Assembly (NCBI RefSeq): GCF_964340395.1
Contig: NC_135550.1
Span: 9,016,864 to 9,080,863, forward strand
Origin: Glandiceps talaboti
Lineage: Eukaryota > Hemichordata > Enteropneusta > Spengelidae
Length of the DNA stretch: 64,000 bases
Direction: 5' to 3'
Program-made: the position numbers and the translations under genes
Shown: positions 21,574 to 35,400 of the stretch, piece by piece
How positions within the stretch are numbered: position 1 is the stretch's first letter
How the letters are laid out: every line of letters starts with the position of its first letter
Notes under the pieces: generated by a model
What the model saw: only the letters and a program-made list of their open reading frames with translations
Told to the model about the DNA's origin: nothing
Databases searched by the model: none

Positions 21574-24500
21574 GCACACACACATGCATGCATGCACACA
21601 TGCAGACAGACAGACAGACAGACAGACAGAGAAAGTTGGGCCATCAATATGGTAAAATAATGCATGATAGATCTGTTTCCTGTATGTGTCAGGTATCATG
21701 AAGTGAGACATTGTTATACTGTGTTATACTCACCCTGTTTTTCTACATATTTGTACAATATAGAAGTTATCTTTATTGTAGGAACTTCAGACTGAACTAG
21801 TTCTCCTGGTATTCCTACGGCTAGCAGAGGACGTGGTGGCATTCCAAACACTGCAACCACAGAGAAGACGAGATGTACTGCAGGCACTGACTGCAAATAT
21901 GGCAGAAATATTTGCATTCTTCCTGGACTTGTTGCAGACCCACACAACTCAATATCGCCAGTTGGTAATTGTCATTTCAGAATTATGGATATTACATTTG
22001 TCTGGTTCATAGCTATACATATACAACTATGTGTATCATAACTTTATGGTTATGTCTAAATGTAAAATATGAATGAACCACCATCTAGTGGTCAGCTGTA
22101 ACTATGGAATTTGTCATTCTGATGAGAATACCGCCACCTGGTGGTCAGCTGTAACTATGAAATTTGTCATTCTGATGAGGATCGTCGACCAAGACAGATC
22201 GAAAACTCGTTGCTAAAACTTGGAACTGTTTGATGTGCATTATAACCTTTGTAAATCATTTAATGTACATTTTTGGTTGTGAATGAAACTGTACAGGGAG
22301 GAATGTTATGTAAAGGTATTCATTTTAGCCAGCAACCCAGCATGTATTGATGATCATAACCACCACTGTGCTAGCATATTCAATCAAAAAACATTTCCTC
22401 ACTATCTGTCTTTCTCTTATGAATGCAGGTAACAAGTACAACTGAGGCTGAAAGAAAAAAGGTGAGTATATGTTCTGTTGATTCTCATTTACATTGGTAC
22501 AAATGTTTGCCTTGACGTTTATGCAAATCAACTGGTGACAGCTTTAATGGCGACTTCAGAGATTTGGGCAAAGGAATAGTGTGGGTTGCGTCTTGAAATA
22601 ACCATTTCAACACATTGCTGGGTTAGATTGGGAAGGTGAACCCTAATGGCCATACCAATGCAAAACCCTTCATCCTCAAACGATTTCAACAAAGAACTTT
22701 TTGTTTATATTCATTGGGTCTTCAAACATTAATATGAATGTACTTGCTGTTCAGTCATTAACGTATATTCTATAGAGTTATTTGCATTTATCTCTTGTGT
22801 TCCGCATGACCTGACTGACCCTAAATTTCTTGAAGTTGGCCAAAAATAATCTTGATGAAATGTCACCATGTATAGCTTGATTAGAAGAAAAAAACACTAG
22901 TTGACTAATACTAAGATGGCAACACCTCAAGTGTGTATCAGGTTGAAAATTATTACTAATGACTGAATTTCAAAACTGTTAAATGAATCATATATAGTTC
23001 ATAGTGATCTTCTCATTTCGATTGTCATGGCAACAGCCAGGTTTAAATGTACGATTGTGAATTGAAAGCATCACCAACATACATATATATACGGTAATTT
23101 TTTTTGGCTTATTTCCCTTTTTAAATGGCCATAACCAACCCATCATTTAAAGATTGTACGACCAAAAACATTAAATTAAAAAAAAAGTCACTCCAAGCTG
23201 TGTAGTGTAGTTATTGCAAATTTGCAAATGGGTCAGAGGCCTAGAAACACAAATAAATATATGTTATGTTATGTAGCTGTAGTTATTATCTGTGTATTAT
23301 CTGTACTTTTATTGTCTTACAGGCACTTGCACATTGTCGTGTGGCCCAGGCAGTTTTGTTAGCATTTACAGGTTATGTGGAGTGGGTACAGATTCAACAC
23401 ATCATAGCACAAGACAACACCTTACTCAGAAGTCTGTGTGTCCTACTCAGTGACAGAGAACTCAAAGTAGGAGCTGCCGAAGTCTTACAAATGATAGTCA
23501 ACCGAAAGGTGAGACCACCGTACTTATTTCTCCTAACAATAAGAGGTTGAGACTTCAATTTCGTTGTCAGTTTATTCCCACATCACATCCAATATGTTTC
23601 CTGTCTCTAAGTACTTTATGTGTTCTGGTATCGTCTAATGAATTGATTTCCTGACTCAGAAATTTGAAAATCTCAGTTATCAAACACATATAGCATGATA
23701 TAGTTCAAATACTTTCATTCACTGTTAAGAATTCTCAACAAAAACTAATTTCACCAATGAACAGTGCAATAAATATCAGAGTGTTCCAGCTATATATTGA
23801 CAACTATCATTCCCAGATGAAGATGGCTGTCAGTCATCGAAATATTGGCACACTCTGATTATTTTATTGCACTGTTGATTGATGAAATTAAGTTTTTGTT
23901 CCGCATGATATTGTATTACTTATTTTTGTCTAATTCCAGGGTAAATCAGAAGATCGGAAGCCACTGCTAGAACTATTTAGTGATGATGCAATGTCACTTA
24001 TATTAGGAGCTGCAGAGTGAGTATACATTATTACATATGATTTATTTTGTCTTGTTACACGTTCTGTAAGTTTTCTATAAACAACACGCTTTCCACTTTA
24101 ATGATGTAGGAATCACTAGAGTCAAGAATAGGTTAGTAAAATCATTTGTCAAATAATGTCAATTGATATAATATATTCTGTTAGTCTGTTTTCTCTTTTA
24201 TTAAATCTGTAACCTTTCAAGCACAAATAGCTAACTGCTTCTTTTTTTTTTTTTGCTTTTTAAAAAATGTTTTATTTTTTTTTATTTTTTTTTCACTGCT
24301 TCATAGTGCCAGTATTGTGAGGGAGGGGAGAATGCACACAATCAGAAAAAATGGCTTCAGAATGTACATCTTCGTCTTTATGTTTTTGGGTGACTTTATT
24401 TAAAATAAACAAATTGATATCAGCTGATGTGACCCATGCTTTCTAAATTCTATTCCATTTCATTCAATATCTAGGTCTGCAGCATCAGAAGGCATTGAGG

Positions 24501-27500
24501 AAAAGAATTACATCTTCCTAAAACATTTATGCCAAGTATTGACTGGACTTGGGGCTCAACTAGGTGTGCTCTGGGTAGGTAATAAGTTAATACTTTACCA
24601 GGAAAGAGTATTGATTGAGAATTGGTGTCATTGCATAGACCATGACAACAGCAATATTAAAGTGAGCATGCTCAGATGCTTAGTATTGTGGGATTGCAAA
24701 GTGAACATGCTTAGATGTGAAGGACTATGGGATTGCAAAGTGAGCACGCTCAAATGGAGTCTCGGGTACCCAGACTCTCACTGCTGGGGGCGCTTCTATG
24801 AGACCACCCTGACAAGAGTCTGGGAAAACCACATTCCAACTACCCCACACAGGAAGTCGCACAGTGCATTTCTTCCAAGTCATGAAAAATGGGCTTACGA
24901 GGTCTATTTGTTGTAATTAAGATATATCAGTCATTTGAGAAATGATAACCTGTTGTGAAGGTACCTAAATCATTCAGCCTACAATGTTGGATGTGAAGTA
25001 TTCCCCAGCATGCACTGCTCCTGCCCGGAGAATATAACTGGGCAGGGTAATTGGAATGTGGTTTCCCCAGACTCATCCGGGTGGTCTCGTAGAAGCACCC
25101 CCAGCGGTGAGCAGACTAGCTCAGATGCAAAGGACTGTGGGATTGCAAAGTGGGCATGCTCAGATGCAAAGGATTATGGAATTATTTGTAGTTCCGGAAA
25201 CACACAATCAGAGGGGGTATGAAGTATAGCCCTTGTGGGCTTTTTATTCTATTATTAGAAATCTTAAATTCATAATGGCTTTGTCTTTCATCATGCTTCA
25301 AATTCTTGTTTCAGGTAATAAAAATTCTACGGTATAGAAAGCTCTTATATCTTTGATAACACTTAGCATTTACTTATGCTTTGTATCCAGGGTGCAGTAT
25401 CCATTGATGTTGGACGTCCTCCAAACTTTGAGAAGTACTTACAAGCCATACTGGCCTTCACATCTCATCCTAGTGTATATCTCAAAGACTTGACTCAGAC
25501 TCTGTGGACGAATTTCTTCAGACATGAACTCATCTCTCATGATGCCAACATTATTAACTGTATTCCTGAGTTTCTTACCATAGCAATGAAGAATCTTATT
25601 AAGGTTTGTATGCAACGAAAAAAAAATGATAGCAGTAGCTCATATTCATAGCCTTCCCCTGTTTCATCAATTTTGTTGATGTATAATGATGTTTCATATA
25701 CACATTGAAAGGTAGACATTGAAGAATACACAGCCCAGACTGCCAAGTAATGACAATTTCTCCTGGAACAACCATTCCTTCAACCTGAGCTTACATTTTG
25801 TCGATCCTAATCCTGATTCACGGCCTGGTTCATTTTACTGATGTTGTTTACTGGTGCTATAGACGCAGACATGCTGTGTCACTCTGCCCTCAATGACAAT
25901 GGCTTGTTTCTGTTGAGTGATGTGTGAGGGCGCCCTAACATAGCATGACTTACAGACTAGTGGTGCTATAGAATATTACATACTAGTATTTGGACCAAAA
26001 CTGTCCAGTCTTCAACATTACATATGAATTTAAGTAAGTTAAGAGACTAAGATAAATGTTTCCAGTGCTAAATATTTGGAGCACATCATTCAAATTTGTG
26101 TAAAGTAGGATTTTTATTTCCCTTATTTTGATAGTATGGTTTTCCCAGTCAAGACAACAATCCCAGCTGTGCTTACTCAGTCTTAGACTTTGACAGCGAT
26201 GAAGAATTTAACCATTTCTTTAACAGTGAGTAAAACTTCTGATGATTTCACTAACTGTTTTTGTGTGTGTGTGCTTTAGTGTATATTTGCATATGTCTCT
26301 GTAGGGTGTGTGTGTATGTATGTATGTATGTATGTATGTATGTATGTATGTATGTATGTATGCATGTATGTGTATGTATGTATGTGCGTGTATGTGTGTA
26401 TGTATGCATGCATGCATGTATGTATGTATGTATGTATGCATGTATGTATGCATGTATGTATGTATGTATGTATGTATGCATGTATGTATGTATGTATGTA
26501 TGTATGTATGTATGTATGTATGTATGTAGGTATGCATGTATGTATGCATGTATGCATGTATGTATGCATGTATGTATGTATGTATGTATGTATGTATGTA
26601 TGTATGTATGTATGTATGCATGTATGCATATATGTATGCATGTATGTATGTATGTATGTATGTATGTATGTATGTATGTATGTATGTATGTATGTATGTA
26701 TGCATGTATGTATGCATGTATGTATGCATGTATGTATGTATGTATGTATGCATGTATGTATGTATGTATGTATGTATGCATGTATGTATGTATGTATGTA
26801 TGTATGTATGTATGTATGTATGTCTGTGCCTGTCTGATGTATATATTTACGTTTGTGTATGTCTGGTGTGTGTATCTATGTTTGTGTATGTTTGGTGTGT
26901 TTGTATGATACATGTATGTGTATATGTAAGTGTGTGTATGTGTATGTATGTGTATAAGGTGTGTGTTTTTGTATATCTGTTGAGTGTTGTGTACTATATG
27001 TGTCTGTGTGTATGTGTGCGTGTGCGTATGTGTGTTTTTGTATGTCCGTTGTGTGTTGTCTGTTTGTATAAGTATTTGTGTGATTTATCAAACCACTTCC
27101 ATTGTCATAATTGACTGATATTATATTTAAGATGAGGTTGAAATCAGTCTAGGTTTGCAATCCCTGCATTGCTGGAAGATGTCAGTGATTTTGATTGTGA
27201 TAACAATTGCCCCCCCCCCCCCCCATGTCATTTACAAAATAATGTATCACTGTTGACTCTGAGAGAATAATACAGATTGTTATACAAAACAACATTGTCC
27301 ACTATGCATATCAATAGTATTCAAATCTGAAAACAAATAGTATGGTGAGTTGTAGCGTGATGATTCAATCTTTTTCATGGCTATCCCCAAACAGATTTGT
27401 TCACGTGTGTTGACCATTTATCAAATTTTCTATTTATTCCAGATTTCAGAGCCCATCAAATAGAGTCTGTTAGACAGTGTAACAAAGTTCAACCCTTGAT

Positions 27501-29240
27501 TGCCTTCCAGTTTGGCAAACAGTGGTTACAGAAACAACTAAGTGTTCCTGTTAATAGTAAGTACACCCTCAAAGTCACACATATCTGTTACCCAGTATGT
27601 CAGGAAGACATGACGGTTTTAATTACAACCAGCGACAGGTAAGCATTTACAAGCAGAACTTGTTACAAACAGGGGAAGTAAATAAACAAATTTCACTGAT
27701 AACACTAATAGCACAACATGGTAGAACTACAGAGACTTGTATTACATTTCATGATTTGACAAGAACAGTTTTATGGCCTCTTTACAGCTCACAGTTCTCC
27801 TGGCATTCCATGTACACATAAATAGGCCATAAAACTGTTCTTATCAAACCATGGTGTGTAATACAAGTCTCTGCACATGTAGTTCCAACGTACTGTGCCA
27901 AGTGTTATTAATCTAATTCATGTGTTTACTTTCCCCGTTTGTAACAAATTCCCCTTGAAAGTTATTGGGTGTCACTGGTTGTATGTTGCAGCCTGATAAA
28001 CCATACCCTCAATTGACAATGTTATCAAAACAATGAATTCATACAAATTTCTACACAAAACTTTTAGAAATCAGAACCCATATGTGTACTACTTCAGACT
28101 GTCATCGCAAGTCTCTAATACTCAGGAAAGATGTAAAAACTTTGAAAAGTGCATATATTGATAAACGGTGCCCTCTATATGAATGTAGTGTCATCATAAA
28201 GAGCAATTTATCGTTATAAATGAAAGTTCCTGTCCACAGAGTAAGATCATTTTGGAAATCAAAATCAACATGTTAACAGGATTGTCATGTGTGTGCTGCT
28301 ATGGGCTTACGTCATACACATGCAATTGTTTTGAAGTTGGATGCAATGACTTAGTTTAGTTTTATAACTGTTTACAGGTGAAGAGCCATGTTTACTCTTG
28401 TCACCAATTGTCTTGGAATGGGACGCAATGACATGTTTTGTAGACTGTGTCATTGGTAAAGCCTTCGCTATAGAGAATCCACCAGTGTCTGAGTCTACAC
28501 ACTTGCTACAAGAAGTCCTAAAATATAAAACCCAGGTCAGTATGAACTTTAATGGATATATTTATTTGGGGGAAGTTAGACATAGCAATGTCAGTTTGCC
28601 AATGTTATATCAAAGACTGTTAATTATCCTTTGTGTTAAGTGTAACATCAATAATACCACATTTCACTAAATAGTTGATTTTCACCAAAAGGAATGATTC
28701 TCACAACTTAATACAACTCTGGTAATCCAGCCTTCAGTTTACTAAAGATAGACACAAACTAAATCTTTTGCACTTCAATATGGTAGATACACAAGTGGAT
28801 GATAGCAGTTCCTCTGTTGTGTGATTCTAATCACCCTGTGATCAACATAGTGTAGACATTGTAAGTACCGAAACAGTACACTGCAAGGGTATGGAACTCT
28901 GTCAATAAAACTCTGCAATGCCTCCCTATTGAGACTATACTAACATCCATTCAATATCTTATCATTGTTGTATCAACATGTTGATACAATAGTTTTAGTT
29001 TGTGTCTATCTTAGAAAACTCCGACAGCTCAGTTACCAAAGTAATACATTTCCATACTATAGCAGTTTTTTCTAAGTAAAATATGGTGAGATGTTTATAC
29101 TCAAAGTGCAATTATTTCTATTTCTACAGGATCCTTTGTTGCTGTCCTGTGCACTGACTTGCATCTCAGCTCTATTTCCTGTCTTGAAGTACTCCCCAGA
29201 TCTATTACCTACAGTTCTACAGAGGGTAATCTTCTTGAGT

Positions 29241-29312
<72 letters not shown>

Positions 29313-29446
29313 GCGCGCACACACGCTTTCAACTCAAGCATATGTATGTATTAGTATGTACACAGTAGACAGACAGACAGACAGACATACATACATACAT
29401 ACATACATACATACATACATACATACATACATACATACATGTACAT

Positions 29447-29483
<37 letters not shown>

Positions 29484-32400
29484 AAAACAAGCTTTAAGTG
29501 TTAAGCAAAACAGAACATACTCTTGCTAGTCAACTACCATGTATATAGACTGTATAGAAAATGATATGGATTATAACTCCCCAAAAACTATGTCTAGTAG
29601 CACTCAGTGTCTATACATACTGATGCCGTATTGTATAATTTGATGAAGTTGAAATAAGCTAAGTGTCTGTACCATGTGTACTTATATGTTTTCAATGTTG
29701 CATTTATACACATCTTTATCTCTTCTTCTGTTTCACCAGCTGTTTGAGTGTGTTGTTTTCACAATGCCTGGTCAAACCAAGGTATGTTATCATTTAGATG
29801 TCATCTATGTTTTGATACTATGCAAAGAGATAAAGAGACTGCCGCAAGATTTACTAAAGAAAAGGTTATGAAATATATTCAAACCAAATTTATAGTACTG
29901 GTTCAGTCTTTATTTATTGTATTTGTCTGTTAGTCTGTATATTACAGTATGTTTTGTATATTTCTGGGATTTCTCATCACTTTTAATTATATTGCGGAAG
30001 ATTTGTGCACTTCCACATGAAGTGTTCTTTGTCAAAATAGTGAAAGTCATAAATTCACTTCTTTTTTTTGCATTTTTTGAAAAAAATGTTTTGGTATATG
30101 CAATGTTGAAACGAACAAATTTGGTTTCCATATTGCCACAATTTCCTGTCACAAATGTACATATTACCATGACAACAATAAAAGGTTGATTTACATATAA
30201 TATTAAACAATGGGTTTTATTGATACAGAGATTAGTCTCTTACATGTGATGATTCCTTCAACATTCATTCCCCCCCCCCCCCCCTTTTCCCCATACTCCC
30301 TGCAGGTCATATGTTAAATATAATGTTGATATGTGTGTTAAAGTGACCATATGGATGAGAATTGGGTATTTATTTTGCAATTTTTTTTAATTTGTAAAAC
30401 AACTCTATTGTGTTTTTCTTGGAAAAAGAAAGAGGAAAATCATTGACAAAGTCTGTATTTTTAGCTTGATCATAGGTGAAAAGTGTGTAAAAAAAAATAC
30501 ATATGATAACAAAAATTTCACACGCATTTTGATATTTTGTAATTTATTTAGCTAGAATCAAAGACATTGTCAATGCTGTTTCACTTTCTTTTTCCAAGTA
30601 AGAAAACATGGTAGAGTTGTTTAGTTAAAAATTTAAAATGAATACCAATTTCTCCTCCATATGGTCACTTTTAATATTTATGATTGAGAGACTGTAGATG
30701 AAGGTGTACTATTCATAGCTATTCTCTAGTTCAATATTGATAATGGCTTCAACTCCAAATATTTTTTTTCTGCACATTACTTGGCTCATGTAGATTCCTC
30801 TATTTTGTTTGTTGCTTCTTTTCTCAGAAGACCAGAAGCCGACCCGTACAGAATGTCCGAAGACATGCATGTTCCATATTGGTCAGAAGTTGTAAGGACT
30901 TTCCATCATTGATGATAGTGAGTTATTTTTTGTGGTTGTACTTGTCAGGGTTTTTTTCATTCTGTCAAATTATACAAATTTTATGTCTGTTATTTAGGGT
31001 TATGATCATATTCATTGTCTCAAAAAGTTAAAAGTAAATGTTATCTATTAAACAGCCTAGTTGCTGTAGAATCTTAATATGATATCACATTAGATCATGT
31101 CACATCACATATCACATCACATCACATCACATCACATCACATCACATCACATCACATTACATTATATCATGTCACATCACATCACATCACATCACATCAC
31201 ATTAGATCATGTCACATCACATGCCATCATGCCACATTACATCTTGTTACGTTACATTACATCACATTACATTGTCTTACATGATATCGCATCATATCAC
31301 ATCACGTTACACCAAATTACATCACATCACATTGTATCACATTGCATCACATTGCATCACATTGTATCACATTACATCACATTACATTACCTCACATCAC
31401 ATTATATCACATCACATCATATTACATTGCCTCACATCGCATTCCATCACATCACACCCAGCACATTATATTATTTCATATCCATAACATCACACTGCAC
31501 TGCACTGCACCAACTACACAACACAGCACAACACAACACTACATTACATTACATTACATTACATTACATTACATTACATCATTGCTGTGTGAAGCACATC
31601 AGTGGGATTCAAGGATCACACTGAATGTAATTTAATCATATACCAAATAGGGTTTGAAGAAAGTTGACTACGTCAGGAGAGTCTATATACTGTACTTGCA
31701 TTATTTTGAATACCAAATTATTCTACATGATTTACGTTTTGCTGTGGAAGTGGAGATATTTATCCAATCAAAGCTTTCCACTATCACAGTCAAGTTTAAT
31801 ACCGAGATGTCATCCCAGTACACTTTACAAAACACCCACCCCTTTTGAACGGTGTCTCCACCTTCCAACTACTTATCTATAATATACATAAATATATTCA
31901 TATATTCTGTGATTTTAGCCTTTCTTTAACACTGTTTATGACAAAGTCAAGACACTTGGTGAAGACACAGAAGAATTGACACAACTAGAGAAAATCACAC
32001 TGACAGAAGCATTGATTTTACTCAGTAACCAAGGCAAGAACTATGAACAACAAAAACTGTTCCTTGCAGAACTACTTCAATCAGTTCATGTCAAATGGTT
32101 ATCAGATAGTTGTAAACAGTAAGTTATACTTATTAATTACACTGTGTACCAGAGATTACTTGCATTGGTGTATGCACGTACTAGTCGTATTTGCACTGGA
32201 GTACTTTACTGAAAACAGTAGTGCACACCTGTGTACAAATGAATGTGCTTCAGTTCCATGTACATGAAATTCAACATCAGTGAACAGCATCAATTGCATT
32301 ACTTTTTGTAAAATTTGCGGTTTTGGATAAATATGTGCAATAATGACAGAACCTCATGAAACAGGGAGTACCAGTGTGGCTACTCAGGGGTATTTGCTCA

Positions 32401-35400
32401 AGTGTATGTGTGGTTTTCTCTGTGGTGTGATTTTCATGAGTATAGCGGTTATGTCATATTATAATCACGTCTTTGTAACAAGCATGGATCTCGTAGACTG
32501 TAAGATATGTATCGTTGCTCTGGCCTCACCAGCTCTATCCATGAAAGGGGTTGCCCAGTGTGTGAGGGCGCCCCGTCACAAACCTTGCAGTCTACAGATT
32601 TCAGTGCTAACTTTACTCATTCCTGATACTGGACAGTTCAGTTAAAAGAACTTCCACTGAACAAGACTTTGATTGCCTCTTTACTTGTGACTGCTAACTT
32701 GACATATATAAATTATTCATCAGTTGACCTTTCACCTCTTCACAGAGCCCTCTCATCAGCTGAGAAGTTCATCCACCATGTTGGTTTAGACAGCGTTCCG
32801 ACAGCACCCAGTACGGATGACGTGGTTGGTTGGAATAGATCAAGTATTGTATACTGTATTAATATGATACTTGCAGCTTTGAAGAGAAGCAAATGGCCTG
32901 ATGACTTAGAGGTGAGCTTGTCAATTCAAATTATTTCATTTTTTTGAAAAATACCAATTTGATTTCTTGTTGAATTGGTAGCTGTGATTCTCATGAACCC
33001 TCTACTAAATGTCTAATGTGATTTCTGAGTGCCCTCTAGATAACATAGAAAGTCACGTTTCAGACCATTCCAGTTACTCTCAAAAATGTATCAAAATAGT
33101 TATTGGACACCATGTTACCTTAATTTACAACTGCCGACATCAGACTGTGGACGAACGGAACGTAAACAACTGAATTGGATTAATAACACTTGGCACAGCA
33201 TGTTGGAAATACAGAGACTTGTATTACATTCACTGTTTGATAAGAACAGTTTTATGGCCACTTTCCCTTGCATTTCATGTACCCATATAGAGGCCATAAA
33301 ACTGTTCTTATCAAACCATGGTGTGTAATGCAAGTCTCTGCTGTTCCATCATGCTGAGCCAAGTGTATAATCCAATTCAATTCTTTACTTTCCCTGTTTG
33401 TAACAGGTCATTCATTCATGTTCTGATATCGTCAGTTGTAGTTCATTACAAAAGTTCCTCCTTCAGAGATACACTTCCTTCTTAGCCTTGAATAGAGATG
33501 AGATGACTATTGAAGTTACAACCACAGTCTCTAAGCCCTCTTGTGGAGATGTTTTAAAGCAAATGACTTTGCCTGTGATCATCATATAAACCTGTATGTA
33601 TCATATGTTGTTGTACACCAAGGCAATCACTGAGACCTTAGGTAGTACCATAACCATTGTTATCAGATACCTATGATCATGTTCTATGCATATTGCTATC
33701 ATGGAGAAACTGCTAATCCACAAGGTTGGCTGTTCTGACCCACAACCTCAGTCTGCAAACTCGTATCTGGACTATACTAGAATATATATGTCATATATAT
33801 GTGTCAGTTTGTATAAGTTGAGCATGAATTTCATATACAGGATGCCAGACAAGGTAATTTCATTAATATTATGTCTTGCTTTCATTTACAGGATGCCAGA
33901 CAAGGTGGTTTCATAACTGGTACCATGACCAATGACAGTCCCATTTACAGAAATCCATGTATGAGCAGTGTCAGTGTACTACTGGATAATGTCTTTGCAC
34001 TCGTCAGGTAAAATTATGTGTTAGATTCTAGAAGAGATACATTTGTTGACTAGACACACATGAAGTCATGTCACTATAAATGATGATTTTAGCCAAGCTG
34101 TCAGTAACAATATGGCTCCTAGATTATTATTACATATACATGACATCAATTATTTTCCAAAAATATCCTTCACCAAAGAATATATAACTAGATATTGTGA
34201 TAAATCATTTCATATTTCCGTCTTGCGTTCCTTTGAATTGTTTCTATATGGTTAATTGAAATATGAATCTATATATTTTAGAATGCCTGTATTCTCTCAG
34301 TGTTGGAAAACCAAGTTATTTTTTTAGCCAAATACTGTATATATTTCATTTGTTTCAACTTGCAGGACATTTAATCACCTATGGCTGCCTGAAATGAGAG
34401 CTAAACTGTCTGCTGAGTACAGTAAGGTATATGACATGCAAGAACATGAGAAGTTAGCAGCACTAGGTAAGGACACATTAGTCAATGTAACCTGATTTCT
34501 TAAAACAATTGTCTTGTGCGAGAGAATGTATAATTAATGAAACTTGAAGCCATTGTTTGGTACAATTTTAACCCCCTGCAATAATATCTAGGAGGGGAGC
34601 ATAATATTTTGCTTTGTTCATCATCTGAATGTCTGCATAGTCCAAACTAAGTAAAGTAACAGGTGTCATGTGCTTTCAGTGTGTGAGATGAGAAGCCTTT
34701 GGGTATCAAAAGCCGTAGTAGGGCTAACTCACCAATTGTGGACATAATGCACCAACTACACTGGTATTCATGCACTAGAACGGTACAAGTATTTCTTATA
34801 CTGTATGTCTATTAGGCAGGAAATGACCTGCTAACTCTTGTATCATTGGCCATGGTGATAAAACACATCAATAACCTGTATAAATATGCAAATCAAAATG
34901 ATGATGTCACTAGATTAGTGCGTAGATAGCTGAACTATGGAAACAGAGTTGAAGCCCACATCATCACACAATGCAGTTATATTATATTATTTTATTTATA
35001 TATTCAGGCATTAATCCTGTGAATCTGACTGGTGACCATCCTGAACTTCCAGCTAACAAACCACCCGTTGAGAAAATGCAGAATTTTATCGCAGCTAATC
35101 ATGACAACTGGTAGGTCGATCACCCTGTTCTCATTTTATAGGTCATACCATGAAAGGATGTAACATCTCACATCTTGTTTCTTTTGCTGAAATTTAGTGA
35201 GTATTTTTTAAAGGTAAAAATGGACAAAATCTAAGCCACGCCAGGCTCCATATTCAGAGGTATTTTGCCAGGGCGTGATACTACTAACCTTTACATCCCA
35301 GATATTGGTTTCATGGACCAAGATTGTATGATGGAAGGACCCAACTTTAAGAGGGCCCATAAGCCGTACTACTGAATATATAGTATTATATAATAAAAGC

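Noticed and set aside
21358-21711. Overlapping Tyr/Val/Cys/Met and His/Thr-rich ORFs
   Set aside because: Translations of (CATA)n, except that 21358-21372 is the real end of XPO5 exon 4 on the plus strand.
24539-24916. 125-codon ORF as an alternative coding exon
   Set aside because: Only the first 36 nt are real exon 9; the rest reads into the inverted-repeat element without homology.
26220-27114. ORFs of 120-220 codons on both strands
   Set aside because: They are translations of the (TATG)n satellite (Tyr-Met/Val-Cys or Ile-His-Thr repeats) and not genes.
31097-31635. ORFs of 92-175 codons rich in His, Ile and Thr
   Set aside because: Artefacts of the (CACAT)n satellite; no start context, splice sites or family.
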